Shown here: positions 1 through 7,132 of the stretch, one piece after another
Numbering within the stretch: position 1 is the stretch's first letter
Layout: every line of letters begins with the position of its first letter
DNA from: Nocardioides cavernaquae
GTDB taxonomy: Bacteria; Actinomycetota; Actinomycetes; Propionibacteriales; Nocardioidaceae
Direction of reading: 5' to 3'
Assembly: GCF_003600895.1 (NCBI RefSeq)
Contig: NZ_QYRP01000002.1
Location: 558,001-622,000 of the forward strand
DNA: 64,000 nucleotides
Program-made: the position numbers and the translations under genes
Notes under the pieces: generated by a model
Told to the model about the DNA's origin: nothing
What the model saw: only the letters and a program-made list of their open reading frames with translations
Database searches by the model: none

Positions 1-1
1 C

Positions 2-1345
2 CGCGCACTGAGCTCGCCCGACGTCCTGGCCGTCGAGTACGACCTGGTCGCGCAGATCCTCAACAGCGCCCAGCGCCAGAAGATCACCGTCGTCGAAGGC
101 GCCGCCGGCAGCGGCAAGACCCGTCGACTCGCGTCCACCCGCGACCAGGTCGAAGCACGCGGCGGCCGGATGCTCGTGGTGACGCCGACCCGCAAGGCGG
201 CGCAGGTGGCAGCGGGAGAGATCGGCACCGAGACCCGCGCTGTCGCCAAGCTGCTCCACGAGCACGGCTTCCGCTGGGACGACGAGGGACGCTGGAGCCG
301 GACCGAACCGTCGCCCACCGCTCCCCCGGTTGACCGCCGCACGCTCCTCGTCGTCGACGAGGCAGGCATGCTCGACCAGGACAGTGCCCGAGCCCTGCTG
401 GCCCTCGCCGACGCCGGCGGCGCCCAGGTGGTGCTGATCGGGGATCGGCACCAACTCCCGGCCGTCGGCCGAGGTGGCGTCATGGATCTCGCAGCGAGGT
501 ACGCCGCCGACCGTTGCATCGAGTACGACGGGGTCCACCGCTTCACCGATCCGGCGTACGCCGACCTCTCACTCCGGATGCGCTCAGGAGCGCGACCCGG
601 CGAGGTGTTCGACGAACTGATGCGCCGAGGCGACGTCGTGATCCACGCCAGCGACGTCGAACGCCTGGACGTCCTCGGCGTGAAGGCCGCGCGCGGCCAG
701 CTCGTCGTCGCCGACACCCGCGAACAGGTGACCCGCATCAACCACGTCACCCACCGAGTCCGGGTCATGACCGGACAGGCGGCAGAATCCGTCATCACCA
801 GGTCGGGCGAACTGATCGGCATCGGCGACACCATCGCCACCCGCCACAACGACGCCGAGGTCGGCGTCGCCAACCGGGAGCGGTGGACCGTCATCGGCTC
901 CTCAGCGGCCGGGCTGCACGTCAAGGGTGAGAACGGACAGCGCGTCCTGCCGCCGGCGTACGTCCGCGACCACGTCGAGCTCGCGTATGCGACCACTGCC
1001 TACGGTGCCCAAGGCTCTACCGTCCCTGTCAGCCACGTCCTCGTCGGCGACCACACCGGCGCCGCGTCTGCGTACGTCGGCATGACCCGCGGCCGCGAGC
1101 ACAACGTCGCCCATCTCATCGCCGAGTCCGTCGAGGAGGCCCGCACAGAGTGGATCGAGGTGTTCGGGCGTGACCGCGCTGACCTCGGTCCGTCGCATGC
1201 TTGCGGACTGGCTGTCGAGGCGATCGACCGCTATGGACCGATGCAGACTCGCTACGCCCGACGCACCTCGGCGCCCAGGCGCCCCGAGCCTGACGTCGCC
1301 TACCGCCCGCCGGCTTCGTCGTCGGCACCGCACCTCGGCCTCTGA
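2..1345 (+). CDS. Relaxase/helicase (TraA/MobF type), 3' portion
   Basis: The reading frame is open from the window edge, so the start lies upstream. The visible part is a superfamily-1 RecD/TraI-like helicase. It has a Walker A motif (GAAGSGKT, encoded near 98-121), a TPTRKAA segment after it, a Walker B-like VVDEAG, a GDRHQLPAVGRGG motif III, and a C-terminal YGAQGST...YVGMTRGR motif V/VI region. This architecture is typical of the C-terminal half of conjugative relaxases, which nick and unwind plasmid or ICE DNA for transfer. The relaxase domain itself would be upstream and is not visible. Together with the excisionase-like gene downstream it suggests an integrative conjugative element. 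A stand-alone RecD-like helicase is the alternative. Confidence 0.85.
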   Translation, partial: RALSSPDVLAVEYDLVAQILNSAQRQKITVVEGAAGSGKTRRLASTRDQVEARGGRMLVVTPTRKAAQVAAGEIGTETRAVAKLLHEHGFRWDDEGRWSRTEPSPTAPPVDRRTLLVVDEAGMLDQDSARALLALADAGGAQVVLIGDRHQLPAVGRGGVMDLAARYAADRCIEYDGVHRFTDPAYADLSLRMRSGARPGEVFDELMRRGDVVIHASDVERLDVLGVKAARGQLVVADTREQVTRINHVTHRVRVMTGQAAESVITRSGELIGIGDTIATRHNDAEVGVANRERWTVIGSSAAGLHVKGENGQRVLPPAYVRDHVELAYATTAYGAQGSTVPVSHVLVGDHTGAASAYVGMTRGREHNVAHLIAESVEEARTEWIEVFGRDRADLGPSHACGLAVEAIDRYGPMQTRYARRTSAPRRPEPDVAYRPPASSSAPHLGL

Positions 1346-1355
1346 TCTGGCTCGC

Positions 1356-2003
1356 CTACGGCGGCGGACGCGGGTCGAAGCGCGTGCGCCTCGGCGGAGG
1401 CGGCGGAGGTGGCGGCGGCAGCGGCTCGTAGCCGCGGATCCAGGCCCTCGACGTCAGCTCGGGGTCCTTCCCGAAGGACAGCGGGTTGGGCCTCAGCGGC
1501 TCCCTCGCCAACCGGATGGGCCACTTCCAGGCCTGGCGGACCGGATCCGGCAGGTCGAGCTCGTCCCACACATCGACGAGGAGGGCGCCATCCATCCAGC
1601 GGATCATCTGCTGCGGCAAGCCCCGGCGAATCAGCTGCTCGTAGGCGCCCTTGCGCTCTTCACGGTCGCTCATGTCCCAGTCCCGCATGCCGGTGTTGCG
1701 GATGAAGTCGGGGATGGCCAGCGTCGCGAAACAGTCGGGCGGCTCAACGCTCCACAGGATGTTCGGCGCCCAGAACCGGACGATTCCCGTCGGATGGTGC
1801 TCGACCCAGTCGATGTGCACCCGAAGGTTCAGGTCGTGACCGGTCGCCGCAATGATCCGCGCCGCGACCTTCAGCGATGGCGACTTCACACCGCGCTCGT
1901 ACGCCGACAGCGTCGCCTGCGACGTACCCGATCTGGCGGCGAGCTGGGCCTGCGTGAGGCCGCGCAGACGTCGCGCCCTTTCGATCAGATAGGCCCGATC
2001 CAT
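1356..2003 (-). CDS. XRE-family regulator with proline-rich tail
   Basis: Protein of 215 residues. Residues 1-60 form a Cro/C1-type helix-turn-helix (LTQAQLAARSGTSQATLSAYERG). Residues about 75-165 form a domain rich in Trp, Arg and Asp that I do not recognise by name. The C-terminus has an uninterrupted run of prolines followed by Arg/Pro. It converges on the relaxase gene with a 10-bp gap. A 10-bp perfect palindrome lies just upstream of the ATG and overlaps a TATGAT box placed 6 bases before the start. This suggests a leaderless, self-repressed transcript. The role is inferred to be control of the element or an antitoxin-like function; no partner toxin is obvious. Confidence 0.8.
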   Translation of the reverse strand: MDRAYLIERARRLRGLTQAQLAARSGTSQATLSAYERGVKSPSLKVAARIIAATGHDLNLRVHIDWVEHHPTGIVRFWAPNILWSVEPPDCFATLAIPDFIRNTGMRDWDMSDREERKGAYEQLIRRGLPQQMIRWMDGALLVDVWDELDLPDPVRQAWKWPIRLAREPLRPNPLSFGKDPELTSRAWIRGYEPLPPPPPPPPPRRTRFDPRPPP

Positions 2004-2015
2004 ACTGCCATCATA

Positions 2016-2025
2016 TCCGATCGGA
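2016..2025. promoter_or_regulatory. Palindromic operator candidate for the XRE gene
   Basis: The perfect palindrome TCCGATCGGA lies 13 bp upstream of the minus-strand ATG at 2003. On the minus strand it is followed directly by TATGAT, which ends 6 bases before the ATG, the spacing of a leaderless promoter. Repressor binding here would block the promoter. Assignment to the XRE protein is inferred from position. Confidence 0.5.
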
Positions 2026-2108
2026 CGTATTTCGCCCTTCCGTTGGCACAGCCCTCACACCTACCTGTTGCCCGCAGTCCTCGCGGGCCACACCAAACAG
2101 GAGGAACC

Positions 2109-2357
2109 ATGAACAGCAACACCAACGACGTCCCCTTCCACGAGCAGCACGATGACGAACTGCTCACCCTCGAGGACGTCGCCCAGATCCTGAAGGCGCC
2201 CACGAACACCGTCCGCTGGTGGCGCCAGGAGGGAACTGGCCCGGAGTTCTTCAAGATCGGCCGGCGGCTCTATACAACGGTCGGCGACCTCCGCACGTTC
2301 ATCCGCTCGCAGCGGCTCGCGTCCCGGCCGGTCCTCGATCGACCGAAGGCAGTGTGA
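2109..2357 (+). CDS. Excisionase-like MerR/AlpA helix-turn-helix protein
   Basis: Protein of 82 residues with the excisionase-family winged-helix pattern LLTLEDVAQILKAP...VRWWRQEG...FKIGRRLYTTVGDLRTFI (residues about 19-67). Such proteins bind and bend DNA at attachment or transfer sites and act as recombination directionality factors or small regulators. The open frame extends far upstream, but the ATG at 2109 is preceded by AGGAGG at good spacing and begins the domain, so it is chosen. It is followed by an overlapping small gene (GTGA junction), suggesting translational coupling. No integrase is visible, so an excisionase role rather than a transcriptional role is inference. Confidence 0.82.
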   Translation: MNSNTNDVPFHEQHDDELLTLEDVAQILKAPTNTVRWWRQEGTGPEFFKIGRRLYTTVGDLRTFIRSQRLASRPVLDRPKAV

Positions 2358-2647
2358 GCGCGATGGACGACGACCCGCGCCACGTCTTCCTCCACGCCAG
2401 CGATGTGATCCGTCGCTACGACTGGGGCAAGACGAAGGGCTATCAGAACCTCAAGGACCGCTCGCTCGTGCCGCCGCCGGTCATGACGCATCCCGACCGC
2501 TGGAGGCTCGACCAGCTCCTGACCTGGGAGGAACGTCGCATCGCCTTGGCGGAGGCGGCGCTGAAGGTTCTCGTTGCGCCTGAGCGGGAGCAGGTCGCCA
2601 TCGCGGACCTGCTCCCCAAGCCGAAGCGAAGTCCCCGATCCGCGTGA
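2354..2647 (+). CDS. Small protein coupled to the excisionase-like gene
   Basis: Protein of 97 residues if the GTG at 2354 is used (this overlaps the upstream stop as GTGA), or 94 residues from the ATG at 2363. GTG is preferred because GAAGGC lies at ribosome-binding distance while the ATG has none. The sequence DVIRRYDWGKTKGYQNLKD...PDRWRLDQLLTWEE resembles a short helix-turn-helix or AlpA-like DNA-binding fold, but I do not recognise a named family. The tail is basic. It is likely co-transcribed with the excisionase-like gene and probably serves the same element. Confidence 0.6.
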   Translation: MSAMDDDPRHVFLHASDVIRRYDWGKTKGYQNLKDRSLVPPPVMTHPDRWRLDQLLTWEERRIALAEAALKVLVAPEREQVAIADLLPKPKRSPRSA

Positions 2648-2698
2648 CGGCAGTCGACGGCGTCGTAGCGGGAGCCCCTTGCAAGTGCCTCCATGCGA

Positions 2699-4174
2699 CT
2701 AAAGGTCCAACCTACGAGCCCGGACCTCCGCGTGCAGGCTCACGTCATCCTGACACCTACATGATGGCCGCGGGTTCCGGTGCAGCGTCATGTCTGGGTG
2801 CGGGCCGAACAGTGCGTCGTACTGGACGTTGATCGATGGAATCGAGGTGCCGCGTCGAATGAGGGCGCCGACGACGAGGGCAGCGGCCTGCTGTGCAACA
2901 AACGCGGCGGATGGATTGAACCCACTGTCCCCGCCAACTAGGCCGAACGCCTTGCCAAGGCCGCAGATTTCCTTGCCGATCTGGCGCTCGAGGATGTCGC
3001 GGTTTTCCGACGTCAGGTTGTCGAGTGCGGCGATCTCCTCGGCGGCCAGCTTGTCGGTGCCGCGAGCGAGCCTCTCGGGGGAAAGTCCGGTGCGTTCGGC
3101 GAGGAGGTCGATGACGGACAGTCCCTGCGCCGGGCGCTGCGGGTAGTAACAACGCAGGCATGGGCCGTCCCAGGTCGCCTCGGAGAGGCTGAGCATTGTG
3201 CCGGTGTCGCCGCCGGTGCTGCCGTCGAGGGTATGAGTGGAGTGGATGGCAGCGATCTCGTGCCGGGCATCGATGCTGTCCACGGCACCGAGGACGGTGG
3301 TCGGCATCGTCTTTTCGCGGGCGTCGATCGCGTCGATGTAGTCCCGTGCGGTCCCGACAAACGGGTCGACACTGACGTTCACAAGTTCGTCGCGGATGAG
3401 GTGGACCTTGTGCGTTTTGGCCGCGGCGGTCTGGAGATCGCCGAGACTGTAGGTGGTGACGTTGGGCCTGTCGTACGTCTCGGGGTCTACGACGGTGAGA
3501 GCACCTTCGGCTTCGAGTTCGCGCAGGATGAGTGCGATGGCGGTGCCGATGGCGCCGCCGCCGATGAGCGCGGTGTCCTTCAGCGGCGGCAGGGGTCGGC
3601 TGACACTGTCCGGCTCGCCGAGAGTGACAGGGCAGAAGTCGAGCGGGACGAGCGGGCCACGCCGCTCCGGGAGCACGCCGACGACGAGCTTGAAGACCTC
3701 GGCGGTGAGCATCGCGCCGGCGAGGATCCCTCCCAAGCCGGTGCCCGGCTGCAGGAGGGGTGGGAACGCAACGCCTTTCGGGCGCAGCCGCGCTCCGTGT
3801 CCGTCCGCGACACCGCAGACTTGCGCTGAGGTTGAGCTCGTCCCGACATGTACGTGCACCGTGACTCGTTCGGGCCTGGACACCACAATCTGCCGGGCGC
3901 CATCGATGCTGGCCGCGAGCCGTTCGAGCTCGGCAACCAGGCCCGGGCCGAGCCGGTCCTCTCCGCCGCTGGGGTCGAGGTATAGCTGGACCGGCAGGCG
4001 CCGCAGGTTGGCGACCAGGACCCGAAGTGTGGTGGCCGCCATGGGTGCCGCTGGGTCCGCAGTGACAAGGACAGTGCTGTTCTCCAGCCGCACCTTCAGG
4101 TCGGCCTCGTCGGTGCCTGAACTGCCGGCTGCCACCCGGAGCGGGCGGCTGTAGTTGGTCTGGCCAGCGCTCAC
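2699..4174 (-). CDS. E1-like ThiF adenylyltransferase (BilD/Bub-type)
   Basis: Protein of 491 residues starting at GTG 4174, whose GTGA overlaps the stop of the peptidase gene. Residues about 200-340 form a ThiF/E1 Rossmann domain. It has a GGGAIG nucleotide loop (205-210), an acidic residue after strand 2 (VVD, D230), RPNV (236-239) and DSIDAR (299-304). The N-terminal about 190 residues, including GLGGILAGAMLTAEVFK (147-163), resemble the paired or inactive adenylation half seen in bacterial E1s. A zinc site is likely from C339/C342 (CLRC) and C472/C474 (CRC). C404 in KEICGLG is a candidate thioester cysteine. It would adenylate the Ubl encoded first in the operon and pass it to the E2. The family is clear; the partner assignment comes from the operon. 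Confidence 0.88.
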   Translation of the reverse strand: MSAGQTNYSRPLRVAAGSSGTDEADLKVRLENSTVLVTADPAAPMAATTLRVLVANLRRLPVQLYLDPSGGEDRLGPGLVAELERLAASIDGARQIVVSRPERVTVHVHVGTSSTSAQVCGVADGHGARLRPKGVAFPPLLQPGTGLGGILAGAMLTAEVFKLVVGVLPERRGPLVPLDFCPVTLGEPDSVSRPLPPLKDTALIGGGAIGTAIALILRELEAEGALTVVDPETYDRPNVTTYSLGDLQTAAAKTHKVHLIRDELVNVSVDPFVGTARDYIDAIDAREKTMPTTVLGAVDSIDARHEIAAIHSTHTLDGSTGGDTGTMLSLSEATWDGPCLRCYYPQRPAQGLSVIDLLAERTGLSPERLARGTDKLAAEEIAALDNLTSENRDILERQIGKEICGLGKAFGLVGGDSGFNPSAAFVAQQAAALVVGALIRRGTSIPSINVQYDALFGPHPDMTLHRNPRPSCRCQDDVSLHAEVRARRLDL

Positions 4175-4650
4175 CGGACACCGTCCGCGTCGAAGGTAAT
4201 GACCTTGGTGGTCTGGGTCGTCACGACGGCGGCGTCGATCGGTGTCCAGTCGTCGCCGTCGAAGGCCCACCAGCCCCAGACGGTCGGGTCGGCGGACGGG
4301 GTGCCAAAGTCCGGGATGACCGACGCGATGAAGCCGGGCATCCGGATGTTTCCGGTCTTGTCGGTGTGCGAAAGGAACGCGTCGTGCATGTGCGAGTGCA
4401 CCTGGGCGCGCAACTGGAGGCCAGTGTCCTCGGCGTATGAGAAGAGCGGGTTCAACGCGGCGGCGGAGAAGATGAGGAGCCCCGGGTGGCGCTCGATGCC
4501 GGCGACCCCGGCAAGGGCGACCACCGTAACCGTCGGTTCTCCGGGCGGGGTGAGGAGGAGCGAGCCGGTCTCGACGCCAAGGGCGCCGTACCGGGCGACG
4601 TCGGCGACCATGATGTCGACGGCGTCGGCTCCGATATGAAGTTGGGTCAT
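4171..4650 (-). CDS. JAMM/MPN peptidase (BilC-like Ubl processing or deconjugation)
   Basis: Protein of 159 residues with a prokaryotic JAB fold: E27 in VETGSLLL, then H85, H87, S94 and D97 in HSHMHDAFLSHTD. The canonical JAMM pattern is HxHx7SxxD; here only six residues separate H87 and S94, a one-residue shortening. The acidic and His ligands needed to hold zinc are present, so the enzyme is probably active. The start ATG overlaps the E2 stop (ATGA). In Bil/Bub-type operons the JAMM enzyme trims the Ubl precursor or removes conjugates. The Ubl here ends Gly-Ser, which would fit removal of one residue, but this is inference. Confidence 0.87.
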   Translation of the reverse strand: MTQLHIGADAVDIMVADVARYGALGVETGSLLLTPPGEPTVTVVALAGVAGIERHPGLLIFSAAALNPLFSYAEDTGLQLRAQVHSHMHDAFLSHTDKTGNIRMPGFIASVIPDFGTPSADPTVWGWWAFDGDDWTPIDAAVVTTQTTKVITFDADGVR

Positions 4651-5111
4651 GATGCGCGCGCCCCTCGTGCTCGATTGATGTCGTCTTGCACGTTCTGGAT
4701 GACGTACAAGAACGGATTGCCTTCCGAACGCCAGGCCTGGGCGCCGCTGGCCCACTCCGGGTGAAGGGCTTGGCCCTCTGCGGTGAACGGCTTGCAGATG
4801 TCGTTCGGCGCCCGGTACCCCGCCGCAGCGGGCCAGGCGGCGGCCACGTTGGCCAGGCCGCCGACCTCGGCCGCGAACAGAACCGACGGTGGAAGGTCCG
4901 GGTACACAGTCCAATGGATCCGCACGACAAACGGGCTGGTGCCAAGCTGGGCCGGCTGGATGACGGCCCAGTAGACGCCGGGCGGATCGACCAGTGCGGC
5001 CGGGCCATCGGGGTCTGCGACCCGGTGGATGAGGAGGCCGCCAGAGGCCTCGAGCGTGGCGCTCACGACGACGGCGTCACGCTCGAGGCGCAGCTGGCTC
5101 TCGTAGTCCAC
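4647..5111 (-). CDS. E2-like ubiquitin-conjugating-fold protein (BilB-like)
   Basis: Protein of 154 residues starting at GTG 5111, two bases after the Ubl stop. The order of elements matches a UBC fold: an N-terminal segment, strands around IHWTVYPDLPP (65-75), VLFAAEV, then APNDICKPFT with the candidate catalytic Cys106, and a helix after HPEW (117-120) carrying conserved Trp residues. No HPN tripeptide of eukaryotic E2s is seen, as is usual in bacterial E2 families. It would accept the Ubl from the E1 and transfer it to a target. No E3 is visible in the operon. Assignment rests on fold pattern plus order between Ubl, JAMM and E1 genes. Confidence 0.83.
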   Translation of the reverse strand: MDYESQLRLERDAVVVSATLEASGGLLIHRVADPDGPAALVDPPGVYWAVIQPAQLGTSPFVVRIHWTVYPDLPPSVLFAAEVGGLANVAAAWPAAAGYRAPNDICKPFTAEGQALHPEWASGAQAWRSEGNPFLYVIQNVQDDINRARGARAS

Positions 5112-5113
5112 GA

Positions 5114-5413
5114 TCAGCTCCCGGAGATCGTCTCGGTCCGCAGGGAGAGCTTGATTGAGCGGGCGTGGCCAGAGCCGTCCTGGGCGATCTCGCCGACGGT
5201 GACGTTCGGGTTCAGCTCGTCGCCGTCGGCGACGAAGAAGTACCGGGTGGCGCCGTCGGACCGGATGTCGAAGAACGTCAGCGCGGCAGCCAGGACCGTT
5301 GCGATCGAGCTGACCGAGCTGAACTTCTCGTTGAACTGCTTGGTGGCAGCGGCGAAGGACGCGTGGACTGCTACGTCGTCGTTGCCGCTGGGCTTCTCAG
5401 CCTTGGCATTCAT
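5114..5413 (-). CDS. Single-domain ubiquitin-like protein (BilA-like)
   Basis: Protein of 99 residues. The ATG at 5413 has GAGGAG at good spacing, which fixes the start. After about 14 polar residues the pattern fits a beta-grasp domain: VAVHASF / KQFNEKF / a helix ATVLAAALTFF / TRYFFVADGDEL / TVGEIA / IKLSLRTE. It ends in Ile-Ser-Gly-Ser, so removing the last Ser would expose a C-terminal Gly. It is the first gene of the operon Ubl-E2-JAMM-E1. Some described ISG15-like BilA proteins carry tandem beta-grasp domains; only one fits here. Function as a conjugated modifier is inferred from context and fold pattern. Confidence 0.82.
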   Translation of the reverse strand: MNAKAEKPSGNDDVAVHASFAAATKQFNEKFSSVSSIATVLAAALTFFDIRSDGATRYFFVADGDELNPNVTVGEIAQDGSGHARSIKLSLRTETISGS

Positions 5414-5421
5414 GGTGTCTC

Positions 5422-5454
5422 CTCGGTTCGTTCCAATGAGTTCGGTGAACCGAG
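5422..5454 (-). promoter_or_regulatory. Inverted repeat in the leader of the Ubl operon
   Basis: CTCGGTTC (5422-5429) and GAACCGAG (5447-5454) form an 8-bp inverted repeat with a 17-bp spacer, starting 8 bp upstream of the Ubl ATG. On the transcript the 3' arm runs into the GAGGAG ribosome-binding site. It could be an operator or an RNA hairpin that limits translation. The rest of the intergenic interval to 5567 holds a TGTACA palindrome at 5479-5484 and no strong sigma-70-type promoter that I can see. Confidence 0.4.
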
Positions 5455-5567
5455 AAGATCCCGTCTCACCTCTTTCACTGTACACAATGAAACCGTGGGC
5501 CGCCATAGTTTCGCCAAACCGGGCGTCGCTCCACCCTGCGCCCGCCCTCAGGCGCCACACTCCCGAA

Positions 5568-6461
5568 GTGGACCTAATCCTGGCCGGAGACATGCCCCTG
5601 GCCAGCGCTGCCTTCTTGAGCGGGCAGGACCCGGACCGACTGGTGATCGACGCAACGGCGCTCGCGTTCGCATGCCCGCTCGACCTAGCAGGCATCGTCG
5701 CCTGGGCCCACTGGGCTTCAAGCCACTCTCTGCCCGTAACCCTGAACCTCCCGCACGATCAGGCCACGGCCGCCTACCTGCAACGCATGGACGTACTCCG
5801 ACACTTGCCCTCCCGGTCCCGGATCGTCGGACGCCTCCCACCAGACACCCGCAATGATCAGACCGGGTCCCTGCTTGAGGTGACGGCGCTCAACCCGGGG
5901 AACGTCGACGACCTCTCGGAACGTCTCGGCCCCCTCGTGATGGGGTTCTACGGCGAGGACACCGAAGCCGGCGCCGCAGTCCTCCGCGCCTGCGGGGAAC
6001 TGATCAGCAACGCAGCCGAGCACGGGCCCAGCGAACGCGGTGCGTTCATGGCCGCACAACTTCACACAGGGACCACCACCGATGGCACTCGGCTGGAATT
6101 CGCGGTCTGTGACACCGGAATCGGCGTGATGAACCACCTTCGCCAGAACCCCAAGTACGCCCACTACACCCAGGACAAGTACGCGATCGCGAGAGCGACG
6201 AAGGCCGGAGTGACAGGAGTGACCGGCGGCCGTAATGACAAACGTGGCAACGGCCTCTGGGACGTCGTGACAGATGCCAGGAAGTTCGGCGAAGCGTCCC
6301 TCCAGATTCGATCAGGGAAGGGTGAAGTACGCGTCCACGGAACCCCGGACATGCTCAAACTGACCTCATCTGACCGTCCAGATCAGACAGCAGGAACCTG
6401 GGCGTGGCTCACCCATCGATTGAGTCCGGCGAGTAAGACTATGATTCAATCGAGAAAATGA
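5568..6461 (+). CDS. GHKL (histidine-kinase-like) ATP-binding protein
   Basis: Protein of 297 residues from GTG 5568. The C-terminal half is a GHKL ATPase: N box ELISNAAEHG (144-153), G1 box CDTGIG (181-186), and a GNGLWDVV G2-like segment (228-234). It lacks a phosphoacceptor H box and membrane segments. The N-terminal 130 residues, starting VDLILAG, look like a STAS-like or unknown alpha/beta domain. An ATG at 5487 in frame would add 27 residues; neither start has a clear ribosome-binding site. It is followed after 13 bp by a STAS-like gene, a pairing found in partner-switching or defence-linked modules. It is divergent from the Ubl operon and may share control with it. Confidence 0.8.
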   Translation: MDLILAGDMPLASAAFLSGQDPDRLVIDATALAFACPLDLAGIVAWAHWASSHSLPVTLNLPHDQATAAYLQRMDVLRHLPSRSRIVGRLPPDTRNDQTGSLLEVTALNPGNVDDLSERLGPLVMGFYGEDTEAGAAVLRACGELISNAAEHGPSERGAFMAAQLHTGTTTDGTRLEFAVCDTGIGVMNHLRQNPKYAHYTQDKYAIARATKAGVTGVTGGRNDKRGNGLWDVVTDARKFGEASLQIRSGKGEVRVHGTPDMLKLTSSDRPDQTAGTWAWLTHRLSPASKTMIQSRK

Positions 6462-6474
6462 AACCGGAGAAGCC

Positions 6475-7053
6475 ATGAAAGAAGCGACAACCTTTTCCGT
6501 TCGTCAGCTCGGCAAGTACCCAGCGACGCGGCCACTTGGACAGGAAGGCCGAGCAAGACTCGATGACCTTCTCGAAGGCCACTCGAACATCGACCTGACG
6601 ATCGACTTCTCGGGCGTCGAAGTAATGAACATTAGCTTCGCCGACGAGTTCCTCGGAAAGTTCCTGGCCTCACACGAGTTCTCGACCTCCGGCGCGACCG
6701 TGAGAGTCACCGGGCTGAACTCGGACAACCGATACTCAGTGCTTGTGTGCGTCGAGCGACGCAAGACCGCCATAGTCGTCGCTGAAGAGGACGGCACGCT
6801 CTCTTTGCTCGGCGACCCGATCCTTGAGGCGACTTTCGAGGTCGCCAAGGAACTACGCGAGTTCAAGGCAAGCGACATCGGCGCAAAACTCGACCTGACA
6901 TCACAGAACGCGAACAACCGACTCAAGCGGCTCGCTGACGCTGGCGCGTTGCACAAGGCGCAGGTAGTTGGCTCCTCCCGCGGCGGCAAGGAGTTCGCTT
7001 ATCAGGTTGCCGGCACGGTTGTCTCCGATGCGCGGAATCGAACTACCGCCTGA
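6475..7053 (+). CDS. STAS-like (DUF4325) protein with winged helix
   Basis: Protein of 192 residues with GGAGA five bases before the ATG. Residues about 1-100 match the STAS-like DUF4325 pattern (LDDLLEGHSNIDLTIDFSGV, then a FADEFLGKFL helix). Residues about 120-180 form a winged helix (FKASDIGAKLDLTSQNANNRLKRLADAGAL). Codon use is visibly richer in A/T-ending codons than the chromosomal genes to the right, a sign of transfer. With the GHKL ATPase immediately upstream it probably forms a regulatory pair: the ATPase modifies or binds the STAS-like domain and the winged helix binds DNA. Which genes it controls is unknown; the Ubl operon is the obvious candidate. Confidence 0.78.
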   Translation: MKEATTFSVRQLGKYPATRPLGQEGRARLDDLLEGHSNIDLTIDFSGVEVMNISFADEFLGKFLASHEFSTSGATVRVTGLNSDNRYSVLVCVERRKTAIVVAEEDGTLSLLGDPILEATFEVAKELREFKASDIGAKLDLTSQNANNRLKRLADAGALHKAQVVGSSRGGKEFAYQVAGTVVSDARNRTTA

Positions 7054-7132
7054 ATACTCGACACCTCCTGTTGGCGCGTGATGCCTTGCGGTGCGGCCCA
7101 CCCTGGACGAATCGATGCGACCGCTCGCTAGT

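Noticed and set aside
1170..2108. N-terminal extension of the excisionase-like gene
   Set aside because: The upstream frame overlaps the relaxase end and XRE gene antisense and has no ribosome-binding site; ATG 2109 has AGGAGG.
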